A stretch of 64,000 nt of DNA from Litsea cubeba (lineage: Eukaryota; Streptophyta; Magnoliopsida; Laurales; Lauraceae): assembly GCA_012931725.1 (NCBI GenBank), contig CM022946.1, positions 114,375,957-114,439,956 on the forward strand, given 5' to 3'. How positions within the stretch are numbered: the stretch's first letter is position 1; each line of letters starts with the position of its first letter. A program made the translations under genes and the position numbers. This document shows, in pieces, positions 46,608 to 57,411 of the stretch. The notes below the pieces were generated by a model. That model was not told where the DNA came from. It saw nothing but the letters and a program-made list of their open reading frames with translations, and did no database searches.

Positions 46608-46868
46608 CTACCATTTCATAAAAGGTTGGAGTCGTTGCTTGATGTCATTGTCTTCCCACTCCAATGCTTCCCAGCAAGAACTAGAGCCTTCAATCTCCCT
46701 TAGTGCTGGTGCTACAATATCGGTGCCATTGGAGAGGAAGGAGAAACCCTTCAACTTGGGACATCCACTAATTCCAATAGTTTCTAGTGATGGCCATTCG
46801 AAATTAGAAAACCCTCGACAAATGCTAACCAATTCCGGTTGCACAAGTCTCCTGTTGCTCATCTCCAT
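46608..46868 (-). pseudogene. C-terminal leucine-rich-repeat end of a CC-type NLR resistance gene
   Basis: The minus strand frame reads EWPSLETIGISGCPKLKGF, then PALREIEGSSSCWEALEWED and NDIKQRLQPF before the stop at 46608. This is the characteristic tail of RPS2/At4g27190-like NLRs (LRR consensus, then E..WW..LEW.D..IKQRLQPF). Intracellular immune receptors normally span about 900 residues; no NB-ARC is present here. Upstream in frame the sequence becomes unlike LRR at about 46870, so it is a truncated relic. The antisense 46467-46703 frame is a shadow. Confidence 0.7.
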
Positions 46869-46935
46869 CAAAGAGAGGAAAAATTTTGGGGAAGAGAAGA
46901 GAAGGAACGGTATGGGTGAATGAAATAAAGGGATG

Positions 46936-47226
46936 TAGATGACGATGTCGTTTGATAAAGGGAGGGTAAAACCGTCCAAAATCAACGTACGAACACCAAA
47001 ATGGGCAGTTGAACGTATTTGTAGTTAAATCCGTATAATAGGAATTGTGGGACACTTTTTTGGTAAAAATCCCTAAAATCAAATTTAGGGAATTTTACCA
47101 AATAAATGCCCCTAAATTTGTATTATACGGATTTAATCACAAATACATTAAAATACCCATTTTGGTGTTCGTACAGTGATTTTGGACGCTTTTACCCCTC
47201 CCTGTTTCGAATGACATCGTCATCTA
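46936..47226. mobile_element. Foldback MITE-like element
   Basis: A near-perfect inverted repeat of about 290 bp. TAGATGACGATGTCG at 46936 pairs with its complement ending at 47226, and the arms (about 140 bp, with ACGAACACCAAAATGGG and ATCCGTATAATA) meet around 47080-47090. One arm recurs at 58554-58715. It has no coding capacity; likely a non-autonomous DNA transposon or foldback element. Confidence 0.75.
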
Positions 47227-47545
47227 TTTCAAACCCTAAGAGGATAGCATGATTTTGTTCTCCTTTCTTCCCCAAAAATTCTCTCCCGCCATTTTCTCTC
47301 CTCCTCCGCTACCTGCGCTCGCCTTCCCTCCCCCTGCGTTGCGGCTCCAGCTCTCTTATTCCGTCTCCATCTCCGCTCCCTGCTCTCTCTTTCCCTCTCC
47401 CTCTCCGCTCCCTGCTCTCTCTTTCCCTCTCCCTGCACTACGGCTTCATTTATCTCTTTCCCTCTCCCTCTCCGCTCCATGCTCTCGCTTTCCCTTTCCC
47501 TGATGTCCCGGCTGCTGCTCTTTCTCTCCACTCCCTGCTCTCTAA
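47227..47545. repeat. CT-rich low-complexity repeat, inverted copy of 51590-51859
   Basis: Repeated CTCTCTTTCCCTCTCCCTCTCCGCTCC units with a period of about 50-60. After reverse complementing, it matches 51590-51859 including TTAGGGTTTGA and the flank into the foldback arm. ORFs here are low-complexity artefacts. Confidence 0.8.
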
Positions 47546-47587
47546 GCGATTCTGGTCAGATATTCCAGTGGAACTCCCGACGACGAT

Positions 47588-50518
47588 GACTGCTCCAACA
47601 TCGGCATCTGGCTGTAAAGAATCTGTTCAATGGTCTGGAATCTCCTTGTCTCTCTCTCTTGTGTTTCACTTGGAGGTTGAAGATTTTCTTTTGTTCTTAT
47701 TTTGCAGAAGAAAAGGTTGATATTTCCAAAGTGCATTTGACAAGTTTGGATCGATTATTGGAGAAGTAGAAAGCCTCCATCCGATTGGTAATTTGAATAA
47801 AGAAAACCCCAATTTATTTCTTCATTTTCCCCATCATTTGGTCAATACTCAATCATCATTCATTTCAGCTGTATGACATTTAGAACCTTCCCTTTTTCCC
47901 CCTTGTCTTTAGATGAGTGATGCCTCTAGTTTTCATTAGATTTTACCGGGCATTGTTGGATTTCTATAGTTATGTTGATTACGTGTTTGGTCCAAGAGTG
48001 AAAAATGCAGTATTCCAGTATCTTGGTATGATATTATTATGGGTTTGGTTCCATTGTCACAAGTATTTATTGGAAGGTTATAATATCTGGAAACTGTGGG
48101 GTGTTTACAAATTTGGGGTTTTTCTTGTCTCTTGATGTAATGGCTAAAACCTAAGCAATTGTCAATAAATCTTTTCACTACCCATTACACATAATCCATT
48201 AGCATTACTCAATCCTGCCCAAGGTCCATGTTAGTGAAGTTCACTCATTTAAACTACTAGGGATAAGACAGACCCATGAAGAATTTGGGTTCTGGTAGAT
48301 GAAATATTCTTGAGTATAGATGAGAGAAGTGTTAGAGTTAGATGTGAAATTTTTGTTGATGACATTTGAATATTTGCAGCACAATATTAGCTAGTGGCGG
48401 TGGTATAGAAAAGGATATTCAACAATGTAGTCATATCTTGCTTCTTTTCCTGTCTTGTGGTTTTTCCTCTATTTTTTTTAATGATAATTTGGAAGAGCAA
48501 TTGTTGGTGGTTGGTTGGGTTGGGGTGTTATGGTGGTTTGCAGTTCTTTGCAGACTGTTATCAGATGTGATTCTCCAAAACCATCATGAATCTGGATCTT
48601 CTATCTACGGCCATTAATTCATTATAGGGCATACCTGCTAAATTCTAAATTGTTCAAAACATTTCTCTCACCTTGTTGTAGAATTGGGCAAAAGTTGACT
48701 TTGATTGAGTACAAAGTATGCTGTTAGATTATAATAGTGTGTTCCATGTGTTATCAATCTACCAAAGCTCTACTCACTGTAGTGAAATTTGGCCAGTTCT
48801 AAAACTATGCAAAAGCCTATTTTAGGCCTTTTAGTTTAATAAGTGGGGTCTCTTCATCAAATTAAAGGGTTTTGCGCAAATAATTTACTTTGCATAAATC
48901 CATATGACACATGCTGGTCATTTCAAAGATCCATGCTCAGGTCACTAATCAGATGAAACCGTGGGATGGATTTATTGGTTGCGTGCTATAATGCAGTTAT
49001 CATTACTAGTATACTAGTATTGTTCTCTATTTAGTGAGACAAGTTTTATAATAGTTCCCCTGCCTATTGCAGTTTGTTATGACATGCTTGTCCTCCTTTT
49101 AGGGAGGAACAACATGAAGGTTTGAGCTAACTGGGCATTGCTAGTTGGGAACCAATATGTATATATAAGACAAGTCTTGTGAGTCAGAATTTTTAACTTG
49201 GTATTTATAATTGATTAGCAGAAATCAAGTAGTCTTTTTTGTTTACAGTTCAACGGCCTCGAGAACAAGTTGCAATGCAGAGGCTCTTTTAGATATTACT
49301 TTGGTGGTATCTGTAAAATCATAGGGGAACTAAGGTTCGAACCCTCAGATTTGGAGGGCTACGGTTCAACGAAAACATGCGAGCCAACTGAAAGAACTTG
49401 TCCTAAAGAGGTAGTTCTGTCTTGTTTCCATTTCTAATGTGTGCCTTTGTGCCTTTCAAATATACCAAAATTTGTTTAGTCATAGATATGAGCTTCTTTG
49501 AGCGTGATGGTCAGGTGATTCCGACGTCAGTTCTTAAGTGATTCATTTTTATATGATTCTTATGGAATTGCCATGTAAATAAGCCATGCATGGCTATGGT
49601 CTTTGTTTTGTTCTTTTTTTTTTTTTTTTTGGACTTCTCAAGTTGCCCATCTACATATAATTGTTGTTTACGTGAGTTGTTTTGAGCATGATTCTTATGT
49701 GAGCTTTTAATAGTTGGGTAATGTTTAGTAGCCATGGTTTTTGTTTTATTTTGTTTTCTTATTTTTTTTAATTTTAATTTTAATTTTAATTTTATTGGAA
49801 GTGGCCCATCTACATATAATTGTTGTATATGTGGGTTTATTTGAGCATGATTCTTACATGGGCTTTTAATAGTTGGGTTATGTTTACTCTTATATTCAAA
49901 ATCAACTCCCTAATAGCACACCTCTTTGATGGGCCATAACATGATAAGCAATGTTATACAATATCTCAATGACATCTTGTAAAGGAAAGTACTAGACTAT
50001 TGTTTTTTTCCTTTGTTTGTTCGGTTTTTAATTCATGAGAGTTCATTGCAATGCATTTTATCTCAATGACTGATTTGTCTCCCCTTGTTTAGCCTTCTAT
50101 TCATTGCTGAGTTTTCTTCAAGAATCAATAGTTCACTCATATTGTATGTTTTTAGGCCCGTCTGTTGATTCGTTTTTCTTTCAATTCATAGGGAAAGAGA
50201 TGAGGGTTTTCTCAGTATAAGTGGTTCGTTATGGGAATCGTTGTATAGATCCTCAACGGTAAAACTACGAACGATTCCGGAGCGTAAAGTAAATACAATA
50301 ACCTATATCTGTTGCTATTTTTGTGTGTTCCTATGCATTTCAGATTGGCTGGTCATGTTTTCCTAATGTGACTTCCTTTTTCCAATCTTCGATTATGGTT
50401 GCAGCCAAAACAAGCAGGTGTGGTTCATCTATGGGGCGGCAGTACCAGATTTGGGCGTATTTGAAGGATTGGAAGTGTTATCGCCACCGGCTGTTCTATC
50501 GCGCACGACGCTGTTATA
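47588..50518 (+). other. Possible multi-exon host gene or gene relic, unidentified
   Basis: Exon-like pieces in plausible splice contexts on the plus strand: MTAPTSASGCKESVQW (47588), EEKVDISKVHLTSLDRLLEK after TTTTGCAG (47708), TILASGGGIEKDIQQ after TTTGCAG (48381), STASRTSCNAEALLDITLV after TTTACAG (49251), DEGFLSISGSLWESLYRSST (50203), and VWFIYGAAVPDLGVFEGLEV to a stop near 50518. I do not recognise the family, and the joins are not proven. Transcript data would decide. The intervening sequence is intron-like and AT-rich; a stray TTCGAACC site lies at 49333. Confidence 0.3.
49620..49960 (+). repeat. Third copy of the CTACATATAATTGTTG dispersed repeat
   Basis: Two in-tandem copies of CCATCTACATATAATTGTTG with GAGCATGATTCTTA and GGGCTTTTAATAGTTGGGT blocks, homologous to 30930-31220 near the SCPL pseudogene. 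It includes a T18 run and a TTTTAA microsatellite. Confidence 0.7.
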
Positions 50519-50847
50519 ACACTTTTCCATCCTTGTTTATATCACACTTAAAGACAGACACAACGATTGATTGAAAATTTTGATATTGCTTTAACGCATC
50601 ATTGTATCGCTGAATGCACTAGCATCGTCCTGGATGAAGTGGGCTATGTAGTGTGTTCGACCAATGTTGAAACATAAGAAGCTCTAGAATTATTATTGCT
50701 TTACATTAGTTTACTTGCATGAAAATTTAGACAGCACCATTTAAATGCCACATTTATGCCAGATGAGTCCATTTTATCATGGGTGCTTCCATACACCACC
50801 ATTGCTGTTTGGAAGCATTCTATTAGTATACCCACCTTGAAAATCTT

Positions 50848-51100
50848 GCACCATTCACTAAGGATCACATGTTAAACTTGATGCCATCGACTTGATCTAT
50901 AACAAATTTCATAATGAAAATCACAAAGGCAGGTAACGATATCGTTGGTGTGATATCATCAAACTGTACGATTCTTGGAACCTCTGGTAGGTTTTTTCAT
51001 CATCGTTTGTATCTGAATACATTGTCAGGATCACTCTTTCCGCCGGATAACAATTAGAAATGAAAGCTACAACGGATCGTAACGATATCGTTATCTAAAT
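50848..51100 (+). repeat. GATATC-ended repeat, dimer, locus 3
   Basis: Two diverged copies end GTAACGATATCGTTGG (50933) and CGTAACGATATCGTTATC (51079). As at locus 2, TTCGAA motifs follow downstream (51399, 51539, 51568). Confidence 0.7.
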
Positions 51101-51394
51101 TATTATAATTCACTAATCTTCAAAGGGCACAGTATTTAAGCGTGTCATTTCAATATCTCATGCTAGACCTACAACACAAAGCACTCGTGATGATTGGTCC
51201 AAGTAGACCCCTCAATGATTGCACCACATAGAAAGTGCGGCCAGGTTAACTCTACCTGACTTCCTCACATTATGCTATCTGTTTTTTTCATCTGAGACAA
51301 GCAATTCAAGGCTCTTACCCAGAAAACTTCTCCCATGAACTTGCTAGATTGAACCTAGCTGTCAGTTCACTTACTGATCCATTTTCGCCGGCAC

Positions 51395-51590
51395 AAAGGT
51401 TCGAACCCTCACTTTGAGGCTTAACCAAAGCTTCGAGTTTGGAGGATTCTGGAGCCATCTTCCAGACACAGCAAAGGTTTTGAGGGTTTGAACAGAATTT
51501 TTTTTCCAGTCCGGATCCATTTTCCATACAGGTGAAAGGTTCGAGCCATTGTCCAGACAGCAGAAAGGTTCGAACCCTCAAAACAGAGGG
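51395..51590. repeat. Scattered GGTTCGAACC motifs
   Basis: AAAGGTTCGAACCCTCACTTTGAGG at 51396, a degraded GAAAGGTTCGAGCC at 51536 and GAAAGGTTCGAACCCTC at 51565. They resemble eroded units of the 74-bp hairpin array. 51101-51394 shows no gene. Confidence 0.7.
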
Positions 51591-51854
51591 TGCCCTTCCT
51601 GGATGTCGGAGAGGGAGAGTAGGAGCCGGGACGTCGGAGAGAGGGAAAGAGAGAGTAAGGAGCGGAGAGGGAGAGGGACAGAGAGAGCAGGAGCCACAAC
51701 GTCAGGGAGAGGGAAAGAGAGAGCAGCAGCCGCAACGCATGGAGAGGGAAAGAGAGAGCAAGGAGAGCGGAGGAGAAAGAGAGAAAATGGTGGGAGAGGA
51801 AAAAGTTTGGGGAAGAAAGGAGAACAAAATCATGTTATCCTCTTAGGGTTTGAT
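51590..51854. repeat. GA-rich low-complexity repeat, inverted copy of 47240-47545
   Basis: GAGAGGGAAAGAGAGAGC-type units followed by GGAGAACAAAATCATG and TTAGGGTTTGATATAG, up to the insertion point of the copia element. Confidence 0.8.
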
Positions 51855-51859
51855 ATAGA
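51855..51859. repeat. Target-site duplication of element G (left)
   Basis: ATAGA, matching 58554-58558. Confidence 0.92.
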
Positions 51860-52066
51860 TGTTATAATTTGAAGAAGCTTTAAATGATTTGAATGGTAAT
51901 CATGGATTAAGGTTGTAATTGTTGTCAATCCATGTCAACATGATGAGAGGATGAAGCTCAACTATGCAATGGAAATCAGATGGAAATCAGGCTGGTGTTG
52001 ATAGAGCTGAAAAGAAGAATCAGAGTTCAAACAGTCAGGAATTCAGAATTCCTGAAGCAGATCATG

Positions 52067-52262
52067 CGGTCGACCGGGCAACCCATGCGGTCGACCAAGC
52101 AAAGAGAAACCTGCAGAAACAGATTCAGGTAGCTCCCAGTTATTTTCGTGACACAGTGTGTCTTCGGTCGACCGGGACCCCAGGATGTCGACCGAGCATG
52201 AAAGTTGTCTGATTCCAGACAGTGTATGATGTCGACCGAGCACAGCATGATGTCGACCGAGC
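52067..52262. repeat. GTCGAC palindromes in the G 5' LTR
   Basis: CGGTCGACCG and CGGTCGACC (52067, 52088), CGGTCGACCG and TGTCGACCG (52165, 52186), TGTCGACCG twice (52230, 52251): three closely spaced pairs, 21 bp apart within each pair. An additional GGAATTCAGAATTCC lies at 52038. Confidence 0.93.
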
Positions 52263-52388
52263 ACGGGAACCAGAGTTGCGCAGAAACAGAAGTCTTGCAC
52301 GAAAATTCAGCATTCTTATCTAATTTGTTTGGGACTCTTTCTAAACGAATTGTAGCCTGTTTTGAATACAATTAAGGGTTACTATAAC

Positions 52389-52398
52389 CTATATAAAG
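52389..52398 (+). promoter_or_regulatory. TATA box of element G LTR
   Basis: CTATATAAAG, about 530 bp into the LTR. The identical box in the 3' LTR is at 57941. Confidence 0.7.
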
Positions 52399-53001
52399 GC
52401 ATGTTTGGCTCGTTTTTAAGTAGACACCAAGAGAGAAAGAAGAGAAGAGAAAAGAGAGAGAGTTTTGGAGAGAAGAAGAGTGCTGGTGCTGTGTGCTGTT
52501 GTGCTGCATCTTTCTACAGCAAGTGTGGACGAGGATATGTTCTTGAAGATGATGTTTCGTCCATAAGATAAGTGTCTCTCTATTTATGTTTAATTTTCAA
52601 TTTGTAAGGGATTGAGAGAGAGAGAATTGTAGAGGGGAAGGGTTGTAGACAGAGTTTATCTTCTATTCTGTTTTTACATCAAGTTGGTGCTTGGTGTTTG
52701 GGGTTTGGTGATCCTATCTGTGGGTGCAGATAAATTGTAAGAGGAGTAGGTGCTTCCTAGATAGTGGGTGCTATCTAAAACACAAGGGTTGGTGCTCTTT
52801 GTCGTTGGTGCGACTAAATATATTCAGACCTGTATCGGATCGGTGTTCGGACGGTTTTGATCCGTGGACGTAGCCTTTTGGTGAACCACGTTAAATCTGG
52901 TGTCATTGTGTGGTTTGACTTGTTTTGTTGTTGAATTGGACCTGTTTTAGAAATCACTGATTCACCCCCCCCCCCTCTCAGTGATCGCGATATCCAACAA
53001 T

Positions 53002-53017
53002 TGGTATCAGAGCGAGG
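53002..53017 (+). promoter_or_regulatory. Primer-binding site of element G (tRNA-iMet)
   Basis: TGGTATCAGAGCGAGG two bases after the LTR end. Confidence 0.93.
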
Positions 53018-53065
53018 CTCCCTTGATCAGTTTAATACGCTAAGGGTGATCTCTTGTCAAATCAC

Positions 53066-53950
53066 ATGGCAGCCAATACAGGGAATATGAAAGCACCTCT
53101 GTTTGATGGTTCTAATTACTCTTTTTGGAAGATTAGGATGCAAGCCTTCATCAAATCTCTTGGCTATGATGTTTGGGAGGCTGTCAGAGTCGGTTACAAT
53201 GCTGCCACCGTACCCAATGATACTGCATCGAAGAAGTTGGCAGACAACGACTCCAAGGCGCAGAATGCACTCTTTAGTGGCCTTGTGGACAGCGAGCTTG
53301 TCAAAGTAATTGCATGCAAAACAGCCAAGGAAATTTGGGACAAGTTGCAAAGCATACATGAAGGTGATGAGAAGATTAAAGAAGCCAAATTGCAAACTCA
53401 TCGCTCTCAATTCGAGTTTCTTCGCATGGAGGAAAGCGAGAATGTTGACTCGTATATGCAACGAGTGAATGAAGTCACGAATGGCATTCGTGGACTAGGG
53501 GAGGAGATTAAAGAGCCGGTCATCGTCAAAAAGGTTCTAAGATCTCTTCTTCCCCGGTTTGATTCAAAAGTCTCAGCCATCGAAGAAGCCAAAGATCTGA
53601 ATTCATTTTCCATGGATGAATTACATGGTTCTCTAACTGCCTATGAGATGCGCATAGGAAAGACGTCTTCATCTGATAAAGAAGCGGCCTTCAAAGTTCA
53701 GAAAAAGGCAAAAGAGACTGCTGGTCATGATGTTGATTCTGATGATGATGAGCTTGAGGCCCAATTTGTTAGAAAGTTGAAGAAAGGAAGCAATGGCAAG
53801 TACAAAGGGAAGCTACCCTTTAAATGCTTCAATTGTGGAGGTGTTGGTCACTTTGCTGCGAAGTGTCCGCTAAAAGAAGACAATGATAATGACTCTTATG
53901 CTGAAAAGAGTAAAGGAAAGAGAAATTTCAGAAAAAAAGGGCAAAGCTAA
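53066..53950 (+). CDS. Copia Gag of element G
   Basis: Starts at the ATG at 53066 (MAANTGNMKAPLFDGSNYSF). DUF4219-like N-terminus, then the UBN2/Retrotran_gag_2 domain (KEIWDKLQSIHEG ... VDSYMQRVNEV ... VKKVLRSLLPRF) over about residues 30-200, and a CCHC knuckle CFNCGGVGHFAAKC near residue 265. It forms the nucleocapsid particle. The frame runs into an A7 run (RKKGQS stop). Pol continues in the +1 frame, which would be restored by one fewer A, so a homopolymer slip is the likely cause of the split. Confidence 0.88.
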   Translation: MAANTGNMKAPLFDGSNYSFWKIRMQAFIKSLGYDVWEAVRVGYNAATVPNDTASKKLADNDSKAQNALFSGLVDSELVKVIACKTAKEIWDKLQSIHEGDEKIKEAKLQTHRSQFEFLRMEESENVDSYMQRVNEVTNGIRGLGEEIKEPVIVKKVLRSLLPRFDSKVSAIEEAKDLNSFSMDELHGSLTAYEMRIGKTSSSDKEAAFKVQKKAKETAGHDVDSDDDELEAQFVRKLKKGSNGKYKGKLPFKCFNCGGVGHFAAKCPLKEDNDNDSYAEKSKGKRNFRKKGQS

Positions 53951-56503
53951 AAACTTTCTATGTCAACAAGATGACAGCACGTCTGAAACTTCAGACGATG
54001 ATGAATCAACCGAAGCTCTCTTCATGGTCACTGTTGAAGAAGAAGAAGAGCTAGATCCGGAAGAGGAAGAGGAGGCTGAAGTCAATCTTGAAGAGGAACT
54101 CATAGTCGCACTTGATGAGCTTAGCATGGAACGTAAAACAAGTAAGAAAAATCTGAAACTTCTCCATGAATCTGAAAGTTCTATTATTGCTTTGAAAACT
54201 CAAGTAGAAGAATATAAAAGAATGGTAGAAGTCCTTGAAAATCAAATAAGTATAAAAAAGGAAGAGGCCATGAAACTTGAAACTGAAATCGCTAGAGCAA
54301 AGGCTGAAAACTTGGAAAGTAGCAAAAAACTCAAAGCGCTCCAAGCGATTGAAGGGACTATGAAACTCGATGAACTACTGAAAGTTCAAAGACCTGCCCA
54401 CTTCAGATTTGGTCTAGGATTTGAGAAAGGTGAATCCTCTAAGATTGCACCTCCTGAAAAGAAAGAGTTTGTGAAGCAAGTCACTGCACCTTCTAACTCT
54501 ATGAAGCCCACTCAACCTAGAAAGGAGTCCATTCCTGTCAGAAAGGTAATGAAGACTAACCAGCCACAAAGAAGATACAAATTCTATGGTTATTGCTTTC
54601 ATTGTAATATGTTTGGACATAAAAGAGACGATTGCAAATTCTATGTGAAATACAGCTCACTTGTGACTAGGAACCCTTTTTCAATCTTAAGTAGCCACAA
54701 AATTGAGTGCCATAAGTGCTATAATTATGGACACTTGGCTAGGGATTGTAGGTTGCATATTGCTAACAAATTTCAGGTTGAAAAGAAACCCAAGTTAGTC
54801 AAGGCTTGGAGAGCAAAGCAAAGTGCAGAAAGTCCCAAAGAATCTCTCATTGTGCAAATGGCATTCAATGCACAAAAGAAGGCAGCACCATGGGTCCTTG
54901 ATAGTGGTTGTTCAAGCCATATGACTGGTGATAAAGAGAAATTCATCAAATTACAGCACTATGAAGGCGGTTCAGTGAAGTTTGGCAACAATGATGGTGC
55001 CAAAATCTGCGGAAAAGGTGTTATTCAGCTTATGGCAAACAAGATCAGATCGGAAGAAGTCTTATATGTGTCTGGATTGAGACACAACCTGCTTAGTGTG
55101 AGCCAGATCTGTGACAAGGGTCACGAAGTTATCTTCACAAAAAATGGGTTTGCCATCAAGAAGAGTAGCAACGGCAAAACAGTGGCAACTGGATCAAGAA
55201 CTGCTGGAAATCTCTATACATTGTCAGATGGAGCTGAAAAGACCTACTTGATGAGTCGGACAGAGGAAAGTTGGTTGTGGCACAAACGCCTTGGGCATCT
55301 AAGCTTTGATAACATGTCAAAGATTTGCAATTCAAAGGCTGTAAGAGGCATGTCTACAGTTGAAAAGCCTTCCAATCCCATTTGCCACTCTTGCCAAAAG
55401 GGAAAGCAAACGAGGGTTATGTTCAAGTCAAAGGAGCATCATTCCAAGAAACCTCTTGAGCTAGTGCACACTGATCTCTGTGGACCGATGCGAACTCAAA
55501 GCACCAATGGAGATAAGTATTTCATGTTATGCATTGATGATTATACTCGTATGACATGGGTATTGTTTCTTAAGCATAAGCTTCAAGCACTTGATCGTTT
55601 TAAAGTGTTTAAAGCACAGGTTGAAAATCAATTGGAAAAACGTATCAAGATTTTAAGGTCTGATCGTGGAGGCGAGTTCACATCTGAAGAGTTCACTAAA
55701 TATTGTGAACATCATGGCATTCAAAGACAGTACTCAGCCCCTAGAACTCCACAGCAAAATGGAGTTGTGGAACGGAAGAATCGCACCGTACAAGAGATGG
55801 CTCGTACGATGCTAAGTGAAAGCAAGATGGCTGACAAGTATTGGAAAGAGGCAATTCATACGGCTGTATACATTCAAAATCGATGCTTGATCAGGGCACA
55901 TGAAGACAAAACTCCCTATGAGCTATGGTTTGGAAGAAAAGCAACAGTCAAGCACTTCAGAGTCTTCGGCAGCAAGTGTTACATCAAGCGGCTCGAACAA
56001 AATCCGGGCAAATTTGAAGAAAGAGCTGACGAAGGTATATTTCTAGGTTACTCCTCTACTAGCAAGGCATATAGGTGTCTTAACAAAAGAACCAGAAAAA
56101 TCATAGAAAGTGCTGATGTGAGAATAGATGAGAATATTGAACCAAAGAATGCAACTCATAATGACAGTCCAGTTTATGAGGACTCGAGTGAGATTGATGA
56201 TGAGATGGCTGAATCTAATGATTCTGAGAAATCAAAGGATGACTCAGAAGATACTACACCTAAGAAGCACAGCACTTGGGTGGAGCAACACCCTAAGGAT
56301 CAAATCATTGGAGATCCTAAGGCAGGCGTTCAAACTAGACAAAGTGTAGTTAGCAATTACTCACTTATGTCCACCATTGAACCCAAGACTGTGGCTGAAG
56401 CCAGTCTCGATGAAAGTTGGTTGAAATCTTTGCATGAGGAGTTGGAGCAAATTGAGAAGAACTCCACATGGGAACTTGTTCTTAGACCTACTGATAAGAA
56501 TGT
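53936..56503 (+). pseudogene. Coiled coil, protease and integrase part of element G pol
   Basis: In order: acidic segment, coiled coil (LEEELIVALDEL to ESSKKLKALQAI, about 120 residues), a LDELLKVQRP...GLGF block and two further CCHC knuckles (CFHCNMFGHKRDDC, CHKCYNYGHLARDC). Then the protease VLDSGCSSHMTG, GAG-pre-integrase (WLWHKRLGHLS ... CHSCQKGKQ) and the integrase DDE core (D in HTDLCGPM, D in ILRSDRGGEF, E in NGVVERKNRT). It ends NSTWELVLRPTDKNV, where the RT domain should begin, and instead falls into out-of-frame RNase H-linker sequence ending at 56555. Confidence 0.9.
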
Positions 56504-57103
56504 ATGGTTGCATGTTTTCAAGCAGCACCAACTGAAACGCACCTTACAGCAGTGAAAAGAATCTTTCGATATCTGAAAGGTACTATGGAGCTTGGTATCT
56601 GGTATCCCAAAGGCAAATCCTTCACTCTTGTTGCATATTCTGATGCCAATTGGGCTGGATGCGTAGATGATCGCAAGAGTACTAGCGGCGGCGCATTTTA
56701 TCTTGGAGAAAGATTAGTTGCTTGGCATAGTAAGAAGCAAGACTCAGTATCCCTTTCGACAGCGGAAGCGGAATATATTGCAGCGGCAACTTGTTGTACG
56801 CAAGTGTTATGGATGCGGCAAATGCTCTCTGATCTAGGAGTTCCTACAACGGATCCTACGCCGATCCTATGTGACAACACGAGTGCAATTCATATATCTA
56901 AGAATCATGTTCAGCACTCTCGAACAAAGCATGTAGCAATTCGTTATCATTTTCTTAAAGATAAAGTTGCTGATGGAGAGGTCAAGTTGGAATATGTTCC
57001 AACAACTGAGCAAGTGGCTGATATTTTCACGAAACCTCTGCCAAAGGAAGTCTTCGAGTATCTCCGGAAAAAGTTAGGAGTTACTCACTCTCCTAAACCG
57101 TAG
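56504..57103 (+). pseudogene. RNase H of element G
   Basis: The frame starts MVACFQAAPTETH (normally the end of the RT connection) and contains IFRYLKGT, D in AYSDANWAGC, E in STAEAEYIAA, D in ILCDNTSAI, and DIFTKPLPKE at the end. All RNase H catalytic residues are present. About 250 or more residues of RT normally lie between DKNV and MVACF, so the join at 56500-56504 is a deletion that also changes frame. Confidence 0.9.
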
Positions 57104-57411
57104 GAGTTGTGCTTGAAAAGGGGAGCAATGCATTCATTGAATATCCTATTCGCTCCTCGGTTTGGTCCCTTTGGACTTGTTGTCAAAGGGGGAGAGATGT
57201 TATGCTATGATAGCAAGGAGAGATGTTATGCTATGAAAGCTAGGGGGAGATTGTTGACAGTGCATGGTTGTTATTTCAGAATTTCAGAATTGGTTCCAAG
57301 TGAGTGTTGAAAAGAACTTGGAAGAGCTGCAAGATGGAGTTGAAAGAGTTGAAGAGTTGTTAGCATGTTGACAAAGTTGTTAAAGTTGACAACAATTCCA
57401 AAGGGGGAGAT
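57104..57411 (+). promoter_or_regulatory. 3' untranslated region and polypurine tract of element G
   Basis: The functional tract AAAGGGGGAGAT (57400-57411) abuts the 3' LTR. Two similar purine blocks, AAAGGGGGAGAGATGTTATG at 57186 and TAGGGGGAGATTGTTG at 57242, precede it, so the tract has been partly duplicated. Confidence 0.8.

Larger units (their letters stand above)
51860..52999 (+). repeat. 5' LTR of element G
   Basis: 1140 bp, TGTTATAATT to ATATCCAACA. Carries six GTCGAC sites at about 52069-52257, upstream of the TATA box, and a C11 run near its end. Confidence 0.95.

Noticed and set aside
47229..47531. Arg/Glu-rich 100-residue ORF and its opposite-strand partner
   Set aside because: Low-complexity CT/GA repeat gives long open frames on both strands.
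53925..53950. Programmed frameshift between copia gag and pol at the A7 run
   Set aside because: Pol is in the +1 frame, whereas slippage on such a run would be -1. SIRE-like elements normally do not use this arrangement, and one extra A explains it more simply.
54051..54344. Phe-rich minus-strand ORF
   Set aside because: Antisense of the Lys/Glu-rich coiled coil in element G; no independent support.
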